DNA of 64,000 bases from Sphingomonas xinjiangensis (lineage in GTDB: Bacteria; Pseudomonadota; Alphaproteobacteria; Sphingomonadales; Sphingomonadaceae), in the NCBI RefSeq assembly GCF_014199255.1, contig NZ_JACIJF010000006.1:62001-126000 (forward strand), read 5' to 3'. Below the pieces are notes generated by a model. It searched no databases and was not told the DNA's origin. It saw only the letters and a program-made list of their open reading frames with translations. The first letter of the stretch is position 1. Every line of letters starts with the position of its first letter. The translations under genes and the position numbers were made by a program. Shown here piece after piece: positions 19,763-27,675 of this stretch.

Positions 19763-20580
19763 GCGCCGCGCTCCTGAAGCGCACGTTCGTTGCACAGCTG
19801 GATGATCGCCGCGGCGGTTTCCTCGATCGAGCGGCGGGTGACGTCGATTACCGGCCAGCCATTGTCAGCGAACATCCGCCGGGCAAAGGCGATCTCCCGC
19901 TGCACCGCATCCTGTTCGACATAATCGGTGTCGGGGCTCTGATTGAGCGACAGCAGCCGGTTGCGGCGAATCTGCACCAGCCGGTCCGCGCTGGTGGTGA
20001 GGCCAACCACCAGCGGGCGCTTAAGGCCGAACAGTTCGCGCGGCGGCGGCGATTCGACAACGATCGGGATATTGGCGGTCTTGTAACCGCGATTGGCGAG
20101 GTAGATCGATGTCGGCGTCTTGGAGGACCGCGATACACCCGCCAGCACGATGTCGCACTCCTCCCAATCTTCCGCGCCGATGCCGTCGTCATGCGCCATG
20201 GTGAACTGGATCGCGTCGACCCGCGCGAAGTAGGCGGCGTCTAGGCTGTGCTGACGGCCGGGCCGCGCCTTGGCCTCCTGGCCGAGCAGCCCTGACAGCG
20301 CGTGGCTGACCGGATCCAGCGGCGCGATCGCCGGCAGGCCCATCGCCCGGCAGCGCGTCTCCAGCGTGCGGCGAATCTCGCTGTTCACCAGCGTGAAGAT
20401 CACCAGCCCAGGATTTTGCGCGATCTCCTGGAGGATGCGCTCAAGATGCGCTTCGGATCGGACCATCGGCCAGAAATGGCGCAGCGTTTCGACATCGTCG
20501 AACTGAGCGAGCGCCGCCTTGGCGATGTTTTCCAGCGTCTCGCCGGTGGAATCCGACAGCAGATGGAGGTGCAGCTTCAT
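19759..20580 (-). CDS. ppsR: Bifunctional pyruvate-phosphate dikinase/PEP synthase regulatory kinase
   Basis: 273 residues, DUF299 family. The P-loop-like G-V-S-R-S-S-K-T-P-T-S near 148-158 is the family signature, and the start H-L-H-L-L-S-D-S-T-G-E-T is conserved. It phosphorylates and dephosphorylates PEP synthase or pyruvate-phosphate dikinase, using ADP. The gene is the RP001-type neighbour of alphaproteobacterial origins: its start codon lies directly at the left edge of the oriC gap. It begins the maf-aroE-coaE-dnaQ operon. Confidence 0.93.
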   Translation of the reverse strand: MKLHLHLLSDSTGETLENIAKAALAQFDDVETLRHFWPMVRSEAHLERILQEIAQNPGLVIFTLVNSEIRRTLETRCRAMGLPAIAPLDPVSHALSGLLGQEAKARPGRQHSLDAAYFARVDAIQFTMAHDDGIGAEDWEECDIVLAGVSRSSKTPTSIYLANRGYKTANIPIVVESPPPRELFGLKRPLVVGLTTSADRLVQIRRNRLLSLNQSPDTDYVEQDAVQREIAFARRMFADNGWPVIDVTRRSIEETAAAIIQLCNERALQERGA

Positions 20581-20595
20581 CTAGGTGGATCGATC

Positions 20596-20604
20596 CGTGG
20601 ATAA
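20596..20604 (-). promoter_or_regulatory. DnaA box, strong
   Basis: Minus strand TTATCCACG matches TTATCCACA at 8 of 9 positions. It lies 16 bp from the ppsR start codon, in the left part of the origin gap. Confidence 0.6.
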
Positions 20605-20661
20605 CATGGCTGACAAGCGCTAGCGCAACCACAGGCCGCGGCCAAGCGCACCAGAACCGAG

Positions 20662-20886
20662 GACTCGGCTGGTGATTCTTCCACAACCCGGTCCCCAGCG
20701 CTGCGTTCCGATCCACAGCCTGTGGAAAGCGGGGATGGCTGCGCCGAATCCCGGGTGAATCGCACGCGCATCAGAGTCAAACTGTGGGAAAGCCTTGGGC
20801 GGAATCCCAATTACCGGCATCCACGCGCCAACTGACTCCAACAATCCTTAGTTTCTCTTCTTTATTGATTCTGGTTCGGCCGATTC
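20662..20886. promoter_or_regulatory. Cluster of nine GANTC (CcrM methylation) sites
   Basis: GANTC occurs at 20662, 20674, 20746, 20757, 20774, 20802, 20834, 20867 and 20882 (first base of each). Two more flank it at 20549 (in ppsR) and 20958 (in hemE). By composition about one per 280 bp is expected. CcrM-type methylation at GANTC couples replication to the cell cycle in alphaproteobacteria; enrichment at oriC fits that role. Confidence 0.7.
20709..20729. promoter_or_regulatory. Head-to-head pair of weak DnaA boxes
   Basis: CGATCCACA (20709-20717, plus) and CTTTCCACA (20721-20729, minus) are each 7/9 matches and face each other. Their cores form TCCACAG-C-CTGTGGA, an almost perfect inverted repeat. 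Confidence 0.5.
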
Positions 20887-20951
20887 AGCGCACCCATGGC
20901 GCGGCGTGGATTGCGCTTTGACCAGCCGCTTGGAGCGTGCAGAGGGACGAT

Positions 20952-21995
20952 ATGCCCGAGTCATTCTCGCCGAAACCACTCCTCGCCACGCTTCAGGGCC
21001 AGCGCCAGCATGTGCCGCCGATCTGGCTGATGCGTCAGGCTGGGCGCTATCTGCCCGAATATCGCGCGATGCGAGCCGAGAAGGGGGGGTTCCTGGCATT
21101 GGCGATGGATAGCGAAGCGGCGGCCGAAATCACGCTGCAGCCAATCCGCCGCTTTGGCATGGACGGGGCAATCCTGTTTTCCGACATCCTCGTGGTGCCG
21201 ATGGCGCTCGGCCAGGATCTGTGGTTCGAAACCGGCGAAGGTCCGCGGCTTGCCCCCAAGGTGCAGGCGCGGGCGGTGCTCGACGGCCTGCAGGACGCCC
21301 CTCAGGCGCTGGACCCGGTCTATGGCACCGTCCGGCGCGTGGCGGCGCTGTTGCCCCCCCAAACCACCTTCCTGGGCTTTGCTGGTAGCCCCTGGACCGT
21401 CGCGACGTATATGATCAACGGGCAGGGAAGCCGCGAGCAGGCTGAGGCGCGGCGGCTGGCTTATGGCGATCCCGGGCTGATGCAGGCGCTGATCGACCGC
21501 ATCGCCGAGTGCACGATCATCTATCTGCTTGGCCAGATCGAAGCGGGAGTCGAGGCAGTGCAGCTGTTCGACAGCTGGTCGGGCAGCCTGAGCCCGGCGC
21601 AGTTCGAACGCTGGGTGATCGCGCCCACCGCGCGGATCATCGCAGCGCTGCACGAACGCGCGCCCGGCGTGCCGGTGATCGGCTTTCCCAAAGGTGCAGG
21701 CGGCAAGCTGCCGGCTTACGCCCGCGAAGTGGGCGCCGACGCGATCGGCGTGGATGAAACCGTCGATCCGGTCTGGGCGCATGCGGCGCTGCCCAAAGGG
21801 TTGCCGGTGCAGGGTAATCTCGACCCGCTCGCGCTGATCGCCGGGGGCGAAACGCTCGACGGGGCAGTGGACCGCATCCTCGCCGCCTTCACCGAGCGGC
21901 CGCATGTGTTCAACCTGGGCCACGGTATCCTGCCCGACACGCCGATCGCGCATGTAGAGCAGTTGCTCACCCGCGTTCGTGGAGGCACAGCATGA
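20952..21995 (+). CDS. hemE: Uroporphyrinogen decarboxylase
   Basis: 347 residues from ATG 20952; an in-frame GTG at 20937 is less likely because AGAGGGA sits 5-9 bases before the ATG. The N-terminal signature P-I-W-L-M-R-Q-A-G-R-Y-L-P-E-Y-R near 21-36 and the G-F-A-G-S-P-W-T segment are diagnostic. It decarboxylates uroporphyrinogen III to coproporphyrinogen III in heme and chlorophyll synthesis. It overlaps hemJ by 4 bp. Position next to the origin is conserved across alphaproteobacteria. Confidence 0.96.
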   Translation: MPESFSPKPLLATLQGQRQHVPPIWLMRQAGRYLPEYRAMRAEKGGFLALAMDSEAAAEITLQPIRRFGMDGAILFSDILVVPMALGQDLWFETGEGPRLAPKVQARAVLDGLQDAPQALDPVYGTVRRVAALLPPQTTFLGFAGSPWTVATYMINGQGSREQAEARRLAYGDPGLMQALIDRIAECTIIYLLGQIEAGVEAVQLFDSWSGSLSPAQFERWVIAPTARIIAALHERAPGVPVIGFPKGAGGKLPAYAREVGADAIGVDETVDPVWAHAALPKGLPVQGNLDPLALIAGGETLDGAVDRILAAFTERPHVFNLGHGILPDTPIAHVEQLLTRVRGGTA

Positions 21996-22444
21996 CGGGG
22001 TTCCTCGGCAATGCCTATCTGTGGGTGAAGGCGTTTCACATCGTCTTCGTGATCTTCTGGATGGCCGGGCTGTTCCTCCTGCCCCGCTATCTGGTGCATC
22101 ACCAAGAGGCGCTGGGTACGCCGCAGGCAGCCGACTGGGTCAGGCGCGAGACGATGCTGGGCCGGATGATCCTGAGCCCGTCGATGATCATCGTATGGCT
22201 GCTCGGCCTCACATTGGCGGTGAATGTCGGGCTGCTCGATGGGCAGCCTGGGCTCGGCTGGCTGCATGCCAAGCTGCTGCTGGTGGTGTTGCTCAGCGGA
22301 TATCATGGCTGGGCCGTGGGCTATGCCCGCAAGCTGGCGGCAGGGCAGGGGAGCCTGCCCACGCGCCGCCTGCGGCTGATCAACGAAGTGCCGGCGTTCG
22401 CCGCGGTGCTGATCGTGGTGCTCGCAGTGGTGAAGCCATTCTAA
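21992..22444 (+). CDS. hemJ: Protoporphyrinogen IX oxidase, HemJ type
   Basis: 150 residues with four hydrophobic helices (about 10-30, 54-76, 80-102, 126-148). It starts Y-L-W-V-K-A-F-H-I-V-F-V-I-F-W-M-A-G-L-F, where H16 is the conserved heme/substrate histidine of HemJ, and L-P-R-Y-L-V-H-H follows. It oxidises protoporphyrinogen IX in the inner membrane. Coupling to hemE (4-bp overlap) puts two late steps of heme synthesis in one operon. Confidence 0.9.
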   Translation: MTGFLGNAYLWVKAFHIVFVIFWMAGLFLLPRYLVHHQEALGTPQAADWVRRETMLGRMILSPSMIIVWLLGLTLAVNVGLLDGQPGLGWLHAKLLLVVLLSGYHGWAVGYARKLAAGQGSLPTRRLRLINEVPAFAAVLIVVLAVVKPF

Positions 22445-22530
22445 CAAAGTTGCGCCTGCCGGCATCGAAAAGCTTGCTTTGCTGCGCCGTTCATAGTTGA
22501 CTTGGCGGTGACCCGCACCTAATTCGCGAA

Positions 22531-22553
22531 GGTGCCCGGGTTCACCGGGCACC
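22531..22553 (+). promoter_or_regulatory. Hairpin in the rho leader
   Basis: GGTGCCCGG (22531-22539) and CCGGGCACC (22545-22553) form a perfect 9-bp stem with a 5-nt loop, 78 bp before the rho start. It lacks a T-tract, so it is not a simple intrinsic terminator of hemEJ. A leader with secondary structure suits the autogenous attenuation known for rho in other bacteria, but that is inference. Confidence 0.45.
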
Positions 22554-22630
22554 CTCCCTCCAGCATCGACTCTCGCGCGCAATCCGCCGACCGACGCTCT
22601 CCCCAAAGCTTCCAAGCACCCGGACTCCCC

Positions 22631-23887
22631 ATGCACCTCAAGGATCTCAAGAAAACCCCGCCTGCCGAGCTGGTCTCGATGGCTGAGGAACTGGGCGTCG
22701 AGAGCGCGTCGACACTGCGTAAGCAGGACCTGCTCTTCGCCATTCTCAAGGCCCAGGCTGAAAATGGCGAGCAGATCATGGGCGAGGGCACGATCGAAGT
22801 GCTGTCCGATGGTTTCGGTTTCCTGCGCTCGCCCCAGGCCAATTACCTCGCCGGCCCCGACGACATCTATGTCAGCCCCAACCAGGTGCGGAAGTTCGGC
22901 CTGCGTACCGGCGACACGGTCGAAGGGGAGATCCGCGGGCCCAAGGACGGCGAACGTTATTTCGCGCTGACCCGGCTGGTCTCGGTCAATTTCGACGATC
23001 CCGACGCGGTCCGCCACCGCGTCAATTTCGACAATCTGACGCCGCTCTACCCTGAGAGCAAGCTGACGCTCGACGCCGTGGATCCGACGGTCAAGGACAA
23101 GTCGGCGCGTGTGATCGACATCGTCGCGCCGCAGGGCAAGGGCCAGCGTGCGCTGATCGTCGCGCCGCCGCGCGTGGGTAAGACCGTGCTGCTCCAGAAC
23201 ATCGCCAAGGCGATCACCGACAACCATCCCGAAGTCTTCCTGATCGTGCTGCTCATCGACGAGCGCCCGGAAGAAGTCACCGACATGCAGCGCAGCGTGA
23301 AGGGTGAGGTGATCTCCTCGACCTTTGACGAGCCGGCGCAGCGCCACGTGCAAGTCTCTGAAATGGTGATCGAAAAGGCCAAGCGCCTGGTCGAGCACAA
23401 GAAGGACGTGGTGATCCTGCTCGATTCGATCACGCGTCTGGGCCGCGCTTACAACACCGTCGTCCCGAGCTCGGGCAAGGTGCTGACCGGTGGTGTCGAC
23501 GCGAACGCACTCCAGCGCCCGAAGCGCTTCTTCGGCGCCGCGCGCAACATCGAGGAGGGCGGTTCGCTCTCGATCATCGCCACTGCGCTGATCGACACCG
23601 GCAGCCGCATGGACGAAGTGATCTTCGAAGAGTTCAAGGGCACCGGTAACTCCGAAATCGTCCTTGACCGCAAGGTGGCGGATAAGCGCATCTTCCCGGC
23701 GCTGGACGTCGGCAAATCGGGCACTCGCAAGGAAGAGCTGCTGGTCGACAAGGCCAAGCTCACCAAGATGTGGGTGCTCCGCCGCATCCTGATGCAGATG
23801 GGCACCATCGACGCGATGGAGTTCCTGCTGGACAAGATGAAGGATTCGAAGACCAACGAGGATTTCTTCGACAGCATGAACAACTGA
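22631..23887 (+). CDS. rho: Transcription termination factor Rho
   Basis: 418 residues from ATG 22631 ([10 protein letters not shown]); the frame extends upstream without homology. The N-terminal SAP-like and cold-shock RNA-binding domains (about 1-130) are followed by the RecA-like ATPase: Walker A region A-P-P-R-V-G-K-T near 178-185, Walker B ending V-I-L-L-D-S near 261-266, and the D-E-R-P-E-E-V segment near 214-220. Hexameric Rho unwinds RNA and ends transcription. There is no Shine-Dalgarno match before the ATG. It lies on the leading strand, right of oriC. Confidence 0.97.
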   Translation: MHLKDLKKTPPAELVSMAEELGVESASTLRKQDLLFAILKAQAENGEQIMGEGTIEVLSDGFGFLRSPQANYLAGPDDIYVSPNQVRKFGLRTGDTVEGEIRGPKDGERYFALTRLVSVNFDDPDAVRHRVNFDNLTPLYPESKLTLDAVDPTVKDKSARVIDIVAPQGKGQRALIVAPPRVGKTVLLQNIAKAITDNHPEVFLIVLLIDERPEEVTDMQRSVKGEVISSTFDEPAQRHVQVSEMVIEKAKRLVEHKKDVVILLDSITRLGRAYNTVVPSSGKVLTGGVDANALQRPKRFFGAARNIEEGGSLSIIATALIDTGSRMDEVIFEEFKGTGNSEIVLDRKVADKRIFPALDVGKSGTRKEELLVDKAKLTKMWVLRRILMQMGTIDAMEFLLDKMKDSKTNEDFFDSMNN

Positions 23888-23918
23888 TCCGGGGACTCCG
23901 GTATCGAGGCTGCGTAAA

Positions 23919-23946
23919 AGGTCGGGCCTGTGCCCGGCCTTCTTTC
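23919..23946 (+). terminator. Rho-independent terminator after rho
   Basis: AGGTCGGGC (23919-23927) pairs with GCCCGGCCT (23932-23940), one G-U pair, loop CTGT, followed by TCTTTC. It starts 31 bases past the stop. Confidence 0.75.
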
Positions 23947-23969
23947 GGATGGTTCCGTTGGCGTTGCTC

Positions 23970-23985
23970 CCCCGCCTTCGCCGGG
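23970..23985. repeat. Palindromic repeat, family A, degenerate
   Basis: CCCCGCCTTCGCCGGG-type sequence between rho and the TerC gene, a shorter variant of the family A palindrome. Confidence 0.4.
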
Positions 23986-24077
23986 AAAAGTGTTCTGCTG
24001 GACCATTGCTGTCGGGAACCAGAGCCTATCCTCCGCGTACCCCTTGTCTGCGCTGTCACGCACGCTAGGGCTAACCT

Positions 24078-24809
24078 ATGATCGATCTCATCCTATCAAC
24101 CGCTGCGTCCGCCGCAGGGGGTATCGGGTCTCCGCTGGAGATCTGGGACCATATCGTCGCCGACTTCTCGAACATCACCGAGCCGGCGGCGCTTGCCGCG
24201 TTCGGATCGGTGCTGATGATCGACTTGGTGCTGGCCGGCGACAACGCGATTGTCGTCGGTGCGCTTGCCGCGGGACTGCCGGCCGAAGAGCGCAAGAAGG
24301 TCATCCTGATCGGCATCGGCGCGGCATTGGCGCTTCGCATTCTCTTCGCGCTGGTGGTCAGCTGGTTGATGGGGATCGTGGGGCTGATCTTCGCCGGCGG
24401 CCTGCTACTGCTCTGGGTGAGCTGGAAGTTCTGGCGCGAGATTCGCCATGGTGGCGAGAGCCACGGTTCGGCGGAGATCGAAGGCGACGAACGCTCGGGG
24501 CTGAAGCCCGCGCGCACCATGGCAAGCGCCGCCTGGGCGGTCGCCGTGGCCGACGTGTCGATGAGCCTGGACAATGTGCTGGCGGTCGCCGGCGCGGCGC
24601 GCGAGCATCCGGGCATCCTGGTGGTCGGCTTGCTGCTGTCGGTCGCGCTGATGGGCCTGGCGGCGAACTTCATCGCCAAGCTGATCGATCGACACCGCTG
24701 GATTGCCTATGTCGGGCTGGCGGTAATCGTGCTCGTTGCGGGCAAGATGATCTACGAAGGCTGGGTCGGCACGCCGGAGACCGTGGGGATCACCAGCTTC
24801 TTCAGCTGA
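24078..24809 (+). CDS. TerC/YjbE-family integral membrane protein
   Basis: 243 residues with about seven membrane helices. The conserved A-G-D-N-A-I-V-V-G near 54-62 and S-L-D-N-V-L-A-V-A-G near 164-173 are the TerC motifs (two Asp-Asn pairs in helices). Such proteins are linked to metal ion (manganese, tellurite) efflux or to metal loading of secreted enzymes; here the substrate is unknown. It stands alone between the rho terminator and a bidirectional terminator. A yybP-ykoY riboswitch, which sometimes precedes such genes, is not evident in the 130 bp upstream. Confidence 0.88.
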   Translation: MIDLILSTAASAAGGIGSPLEIWDHIVADFSNITEPAALAAFGSVLMIDLVLAGDNAIVVGALAAGLPAEERKKVILIGIGAALALRILFALVVSWLMGIVGLIFAGGLLLLWVSWKFWREIRHGGESHGSAEIEGDERSGLKPARTMASAAWAVAVADVSMSLDNVLAVAGAAREHPGILVVGLLLSVALMGLAANFIAKLIDRHRWIAYVGLAVIVLVAGKMIYEGWVGTPETVGITSFFS

Positions 24810-24830
24810 GCTGCATAGGGGCTGAAAAGG

Positions 24831-24864
24831 AGGGGCGGGGCTCATTGAGCCGCCGCCCCTTTTT
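24831..24864. terminator. Bidirectional terminator between terC-type and DLH genes
   Basis: AGGGGCGGGGCTC and GAGCCGCCGCCCCT pair with one bulge, loop ATT, followed by TTTTTG on the plus strand. On the minus strand the stem is followed by CCTTTTC. It ends both converging genes. Confidence 0.8.
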
Positions 24865-24868
24865 GATA

Positions 24869-25564
24869 TCAGCCCAGATGCTGGGCAAAGAAGTCCGCCG
24901 TGCGCTGATCAGCAAGCTGTGCGGCGGCTTCGGAACGGCGCTGGCCCAGTTCGGCAGCGAAGCCGTGATCTTCGCCTGCATAGTCGAAGATCGTCACCTT
25001 GGGATGGTCGTCGAGCCCTTCGTGCATCTTGGCCTGGATGTCGGGAGTGACGAAATGGTCCGCGCCGGCAACGTGGAGCAGCACCGGATTGGCGATGGCG
25101 TGCTTCTCACTTAGCAGATTGTCGATGCCGACGCCGTAATAGCCGACGCTCGCGTCGCTGTTGGTACGTGCGGCGGCCATGAACGCCAGCCGCCCGCCCA
25201 GGCAATAGCCGACCACGCCAACCTTGCCGCCGCCGATCTGCGCACGGGCGGCTTTGATCGTGGCCTCGATATCCTCAATGCCCTTGTTCTGGTCGAACTT
25301 GCCCATGAGGCCGAGGGCCTGCTGGAACTCGGGTTCGACGTCAGGGTCGAGCACGACACCTGGCTGGATGCGCCAGAACAGGTCGGGTGCGATCGCAAGA
25401 TAGCCCTGCACGGCCCAGTCGTCGCACTTCTTGGTGATGCCCGGGTTCACGCCGAAAATCTCTTGGATCACGATGATCGCAGCGCGCGGGGTACCCTCGG
25501 GCTTGGCGACATAGGCGCGGAAGGCACCGCTACCATCCGTCGCCTGGATGCTGGTGTCGGTCAT
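24869..25564 (-). CDS. Dienelactone hydrolase family protein
   Basis: 231 residues, the DLH size. The cysteine triad is visible: C121 in G-Y-C-L-G-G, D169 in G-A-D-H-F, H200 in G-E-D-H-G-F, with the modulating E35 in Q-E-I-F-G. Cytosolic alpha/beta hydrolase; true dienelactone activity is unproven and many homologs have unknown substrates. It is coupled to ogt by a 4-bp overlap. Confidence 0.9.
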   Translation of the reverse strand: MTDTSIQATDGSGAFRAYVAKPEGTPRAAIIVIQEIFGVNPGITKKCDDWAVQGYLAIAPDLFWRIQPGVVLDPDVEPEFQQALGLMGKFDQNKGIEDIEATIKAARAQIGGGKVGVVGYCLGGRLAFMAAARTNSDASVGYYGVGIDNLLSEKHAIANPVLLHVAGADHFVTPDIQAKMHEGLDDHPKVTIFDYAGEDHGFAAELGQRRSEAAAQLADQRTADFFAQHLG

Positions 25565-26046
25565 ATCAGGGTCCTTTTAGCAAAGCGCCGCTCATGCTCG
25601 AGCAGCCAGGATTTTGTGGGGGTGCCGTCGCCCGCGGAGTAGTGCCCGAGCGCACCGCCGCTACCGAGCACACGGTGGCAGGGGACGATCAGCGGGAAGG
25701 GATTACGCGCGCAAAGCTGGCCAATCGCCCGTGCGCTTGAGCCGAGCCGTTGCGCAAGTGCGCCATAGCTGAGGGTGTCGCCATAGCCGACGTCGATCAG
25801 GCCCTGGCGCAGCACTTCGCCGCGCGGCGTGCGGGCAGGGGCGAGCGGCACGTCGAAACTGTCCCGATCGCCTGCAAACCACGCCGCGATCTGTTCGACC
25901 GCGAGCCGCACTGCCGCCGCGCTTCCGGGAGTTAGCGAGCCTGGAGCACCGATGCACACCGCCATCACTGCCGCATCGTCTCCCTCAATACGGATCGGGC
26001 CGATGGGCGTTGCGATCAGGGCATGGTCGCGCGCATACATGGCCAT
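25561..26046 (-). CDS. ogt: Methylated-DNA--protein-cysteine methyltransferase
   Basis: 161 residues. The suicide cysteine is C123 in L-I-V-P-C-H-R-V-L-G, and the R-A-I-G-Q-L-C-A-R-N-P-F-P near 106-118 is the DNA-binding helix. It transfers O6-alkyl groups from guanine to itself. ATG codons at 26046 and 26040 are both possible; the second gives a start M-Y-A-R-D. It lies upstream of the DLH gene in a two-gene unit, divergent from the DUF6489 gene. Confidence 0.92.
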   Translation of the reverse strand: MAMYARDHALIATPIGPIRIEGDDAAVMAVCIGAPGSLTPGSAAAVRLAVEQIAAWFAGDRDSFDVPLAPARTPRGEVLRQGLIDVGYGDTLSYGALAQRLGSSARAIGQLCARNPFPLIVPCHRVLGSGGALGHYSAGDGTPTKSWLLEHERRFAKRTLI

Positions 26047-26093
26047 GATCTAGCAGCCGCCGCTGGGCGTGCTCAAGCGGAGAGACACAGGGC

Positions 26094-26327
26094 ATGAAGA
26101 TCAACGTCGAAATCGAGTGCACACCCGAGGAGGCGCGCCGCGCTATGGGGCTGCCCGATCTGGCGCCGGTGCATGAGCGCTATGTTCAACTGATGGTGCA
26201 GGCGGTCGAGAAGCAGGCAACGCCTGAGGCGTTCGAGGCGCTGGTGCGAAACTGGGCGCCGATGGGCGAGGCGGGGATGAACTTCTGGCGGACGATGTTC
26301 GAGAGCGGCAGCAAGACCGGCGGCTAA
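26094..26327 (+). CDS. DUF6489-family small protein
   Basis: 77 residues. It begins M-K-I-N-V-E-I-E-C-T-P-E-E-A-R-R-A-M-G-L-P-D-L, a beta strand then a helix, and ends in a second helix with F-W-R-T-M-F. This matches the small alphaproteobacterial DUF6489 family, as I recall it, often next to mnmE. Function unknown. One base separates its stop from the mnmE start, so it is probably cotranscribed with mnmE-mnmG-rsmG-parAB. Confidence 0.85.
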   Translation: MKINVEIECTPEEARRAMGLPDLAPVHERYVQLMVQAVEKQATPEAFEALVRNWAPMGEAGMNFWRTMFESGSKTGG

Positions 26328-26328
26328 C

Positions 26329-27618
26329 ATGGATACGATCTTTGCGCTGTCGAGCGGCGCATTGCCTGCGGGCATCGCCGTGGTGCGACTGAGCGGCCCC
26401 GGCGCCTTTGTTGCAGTGCAGCGTATCGTGGGTACGGTACCAGCTCCGCGTATGGCGTCGCTGCGTGCGCTGCGTGACCCGGTCGACGGCGCGCTGCTCG
26501 ATCGTGCTTTAGTGCTGTGCTTCCCTGGGCCGAATAGCGCAACGGGCGAAGATCTTGCCGAACTGCATCTGCATGGCGGTCGCGCCGTCGTGCGGGCAGT
26601 GGAGGCGGTTCTCGCCGCCATGCCGGGTTTACGGCTGGCAGAAGCCGGTGAATTCACGCGGCGCGCGCTGGCCAACGGACGGCTGGACCTGAGCGAAGCG
26701 GAGGGGCTCGGCGACCTGCTAATGGCGGAAACCGAGACGCAGCGGCGCATGGCGCTGCGCTCGGCCGAGGGCGCGGTGCGGCGGCAGGTCGATGGCTGGA
26801 CGGATCGCTTGTTGCGGCTCGCCGCGCAGATCGAGGCGATGCTTGATCACGGCGACGAAGACGATGTTGTGGGTGAGGCAGACTCGCTCGAGATGCTGCG
26901 GAAGGGGGCCGCGATGCTTGGCCGCGAGATCGGCGCTGCCGCCGCTCAGCCCCCCGTCGAGCGGCTGCGTGACGGATTGCGAGTGGTGCTGGCGGGGCCG
27001 CCCAATGCAGGCAAGTCCACGCTGCTCAACGCAATGTTGGGACGCGATGCCGCGATCACCTCGCCCATCGCTGGGACCACGCGCGACCGGGTCGAGGCAC
27101 CGGTGATGCGGAACGGCATCGCCTATCTGCTGACCGACACTGCGGGTCTGACGGCAGCACCGAGCGATGTGATCGAGGAAATAGGGATCGCCCGCGCGCA
27201 GGATGCAATTGGCGCCGCCGACATTCTGTTGTGGATGGGCGATGATGCGCCGCCGCCGCATCCTGCACGCTTATGGCTGCATCCGCGTGCTGACGTGTCC
27301 GATCGCCCTGCAGCATCGGGAAAAGACGTGACGCTCTCGGCAACGACGGGGGAGGGGATGCAAGCGCTTTGGGATCGGCTGGGCACGTTAGCCACGGCCC
27401 TGCTGCCACCAGTCGATATGATCGCGCTGAATCAGCGTCAGCGTGAACTGTGCGAGCGCGCCGCAACTTCGCTCGCCGACGCGGCAGCGCAAACCGACCC
27501 GTTGCTCTTCGCCGAAGATCTGCGCGCGGCGCAGCGTGCGTTCGATGCCATTTCTGGCAGGGCAGGCGTGGAAGATATGATGGATGCGCTGTTCAGTCGG
27601 TTCTGCATCGGCAAGTAG
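26329..27618 (+). CDS. mnmE: tRNA uridine-5-carboxymethylaminomethyl GTPase
   Basis: 429 residues. N-terminal tetrahydrofolate-binding domain (1-117), helical middle, inserted G domain with G1 G-P-P-N-A-G-K-S at 223-230, G2 T-T-R-D at 250-253, G3 D-T-A-G at 270-273, and the C-terminal F-C-I-G-K at 425-429 whose Cys is essential in homologs. With MnmG it makes cmnm5U34 in tRNA. mnmG follows after a 57-bp gap that contains a parS site. Confidence 0.96.
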   Translation: MDTIFALSSGALPAGIAVVRLSGPGAFVAVQRIVGTVPAPRMASLRALRDPVDGALLDRALVLCFPGPNSATGEDLAELHLHGGRAVVRAVEAVLAAMPGLRLAEAGEFTRRALANGRLDLSEAEGLGDLLMAETETQRRMALRSAEGAVRRQVDGWTDRLLRLAAQIEAMLDHGDEDDVVGEADSLEMLRKGAAMLGREIGAAAAQPPVERLRDGLRVVLAGPPNAGKSTLLNAMLGRDAAITSPIAGTTRDRVEAPVMRNGIAYLLTDTAGLTAAPSDVIEEIGIARAQDAIGAADILLWMGDDAPPPHPARLWLHPRADVSDRPAASGKDVTLSATTGEGMQALWDRLGTLATALLPPVDMIALNQRQRELCERAATSLADAAAQTDPLLFAEDLRAAQRAFDAISGRAGVEDMMDALFSRFCIGK

Positions 27619-27621
27619 CTC

Positions 27622-27637
27622 TGTTTCACGTGGAACG
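27622..27637. promoter_or_regulatory. parS site 1, in the mnmE-mnmG gap
   Basis: TGTTTCACGTGGAACG matches the bacterial parS consensus TGTTNCACGTGAAACA at 14 of 16, with a 14-bp near-palindromic core. It lies about 7 kb right of oriC and 3.3 kb before parB. Confidence 0.85.
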
Positions 27638-27675
27638 GTTTTGACGCCTGCGCTAACATGCAGTACCGGAGCGGC

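Larger units (their letters stand above)
20581..20951. other. Probable chromosomal replication origin (oriC)
   Basis: This 371-bp gap is bounded by divergent ppsR and hemE, the location of oriC in Caulobacter and predicted in Rickettsia. It contains one DnaA box with 8 of 9 consensus bases (TTATCCACG, minus strand, 20596-20604), several 7/9 boxes (20677-20685, 20709-20717, 20721-20729, 20783-20791), and an AT-rich patch at about 20839-20875 which could be the unwinding element. Nine GANTC sites lie within 225 bp. It must also hold promoters for both flanking operons. No CtrA TTAA-N7-TTAA site is evident. The call is inference from synteny plus motifs, not measured. Confidence 0.75.

Noticed and set aside
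20949..21000. hemE start at GTG 20937
   Set aside because: The ATG at 20952 has a better ribosome binding site and a standard N-terminus.
21716..23398. A 560-codon minus-strand frame across hemE, hemJ and rho
   Set aside because: Spans three well-supported genes in antisense; composition typical of a shadow.
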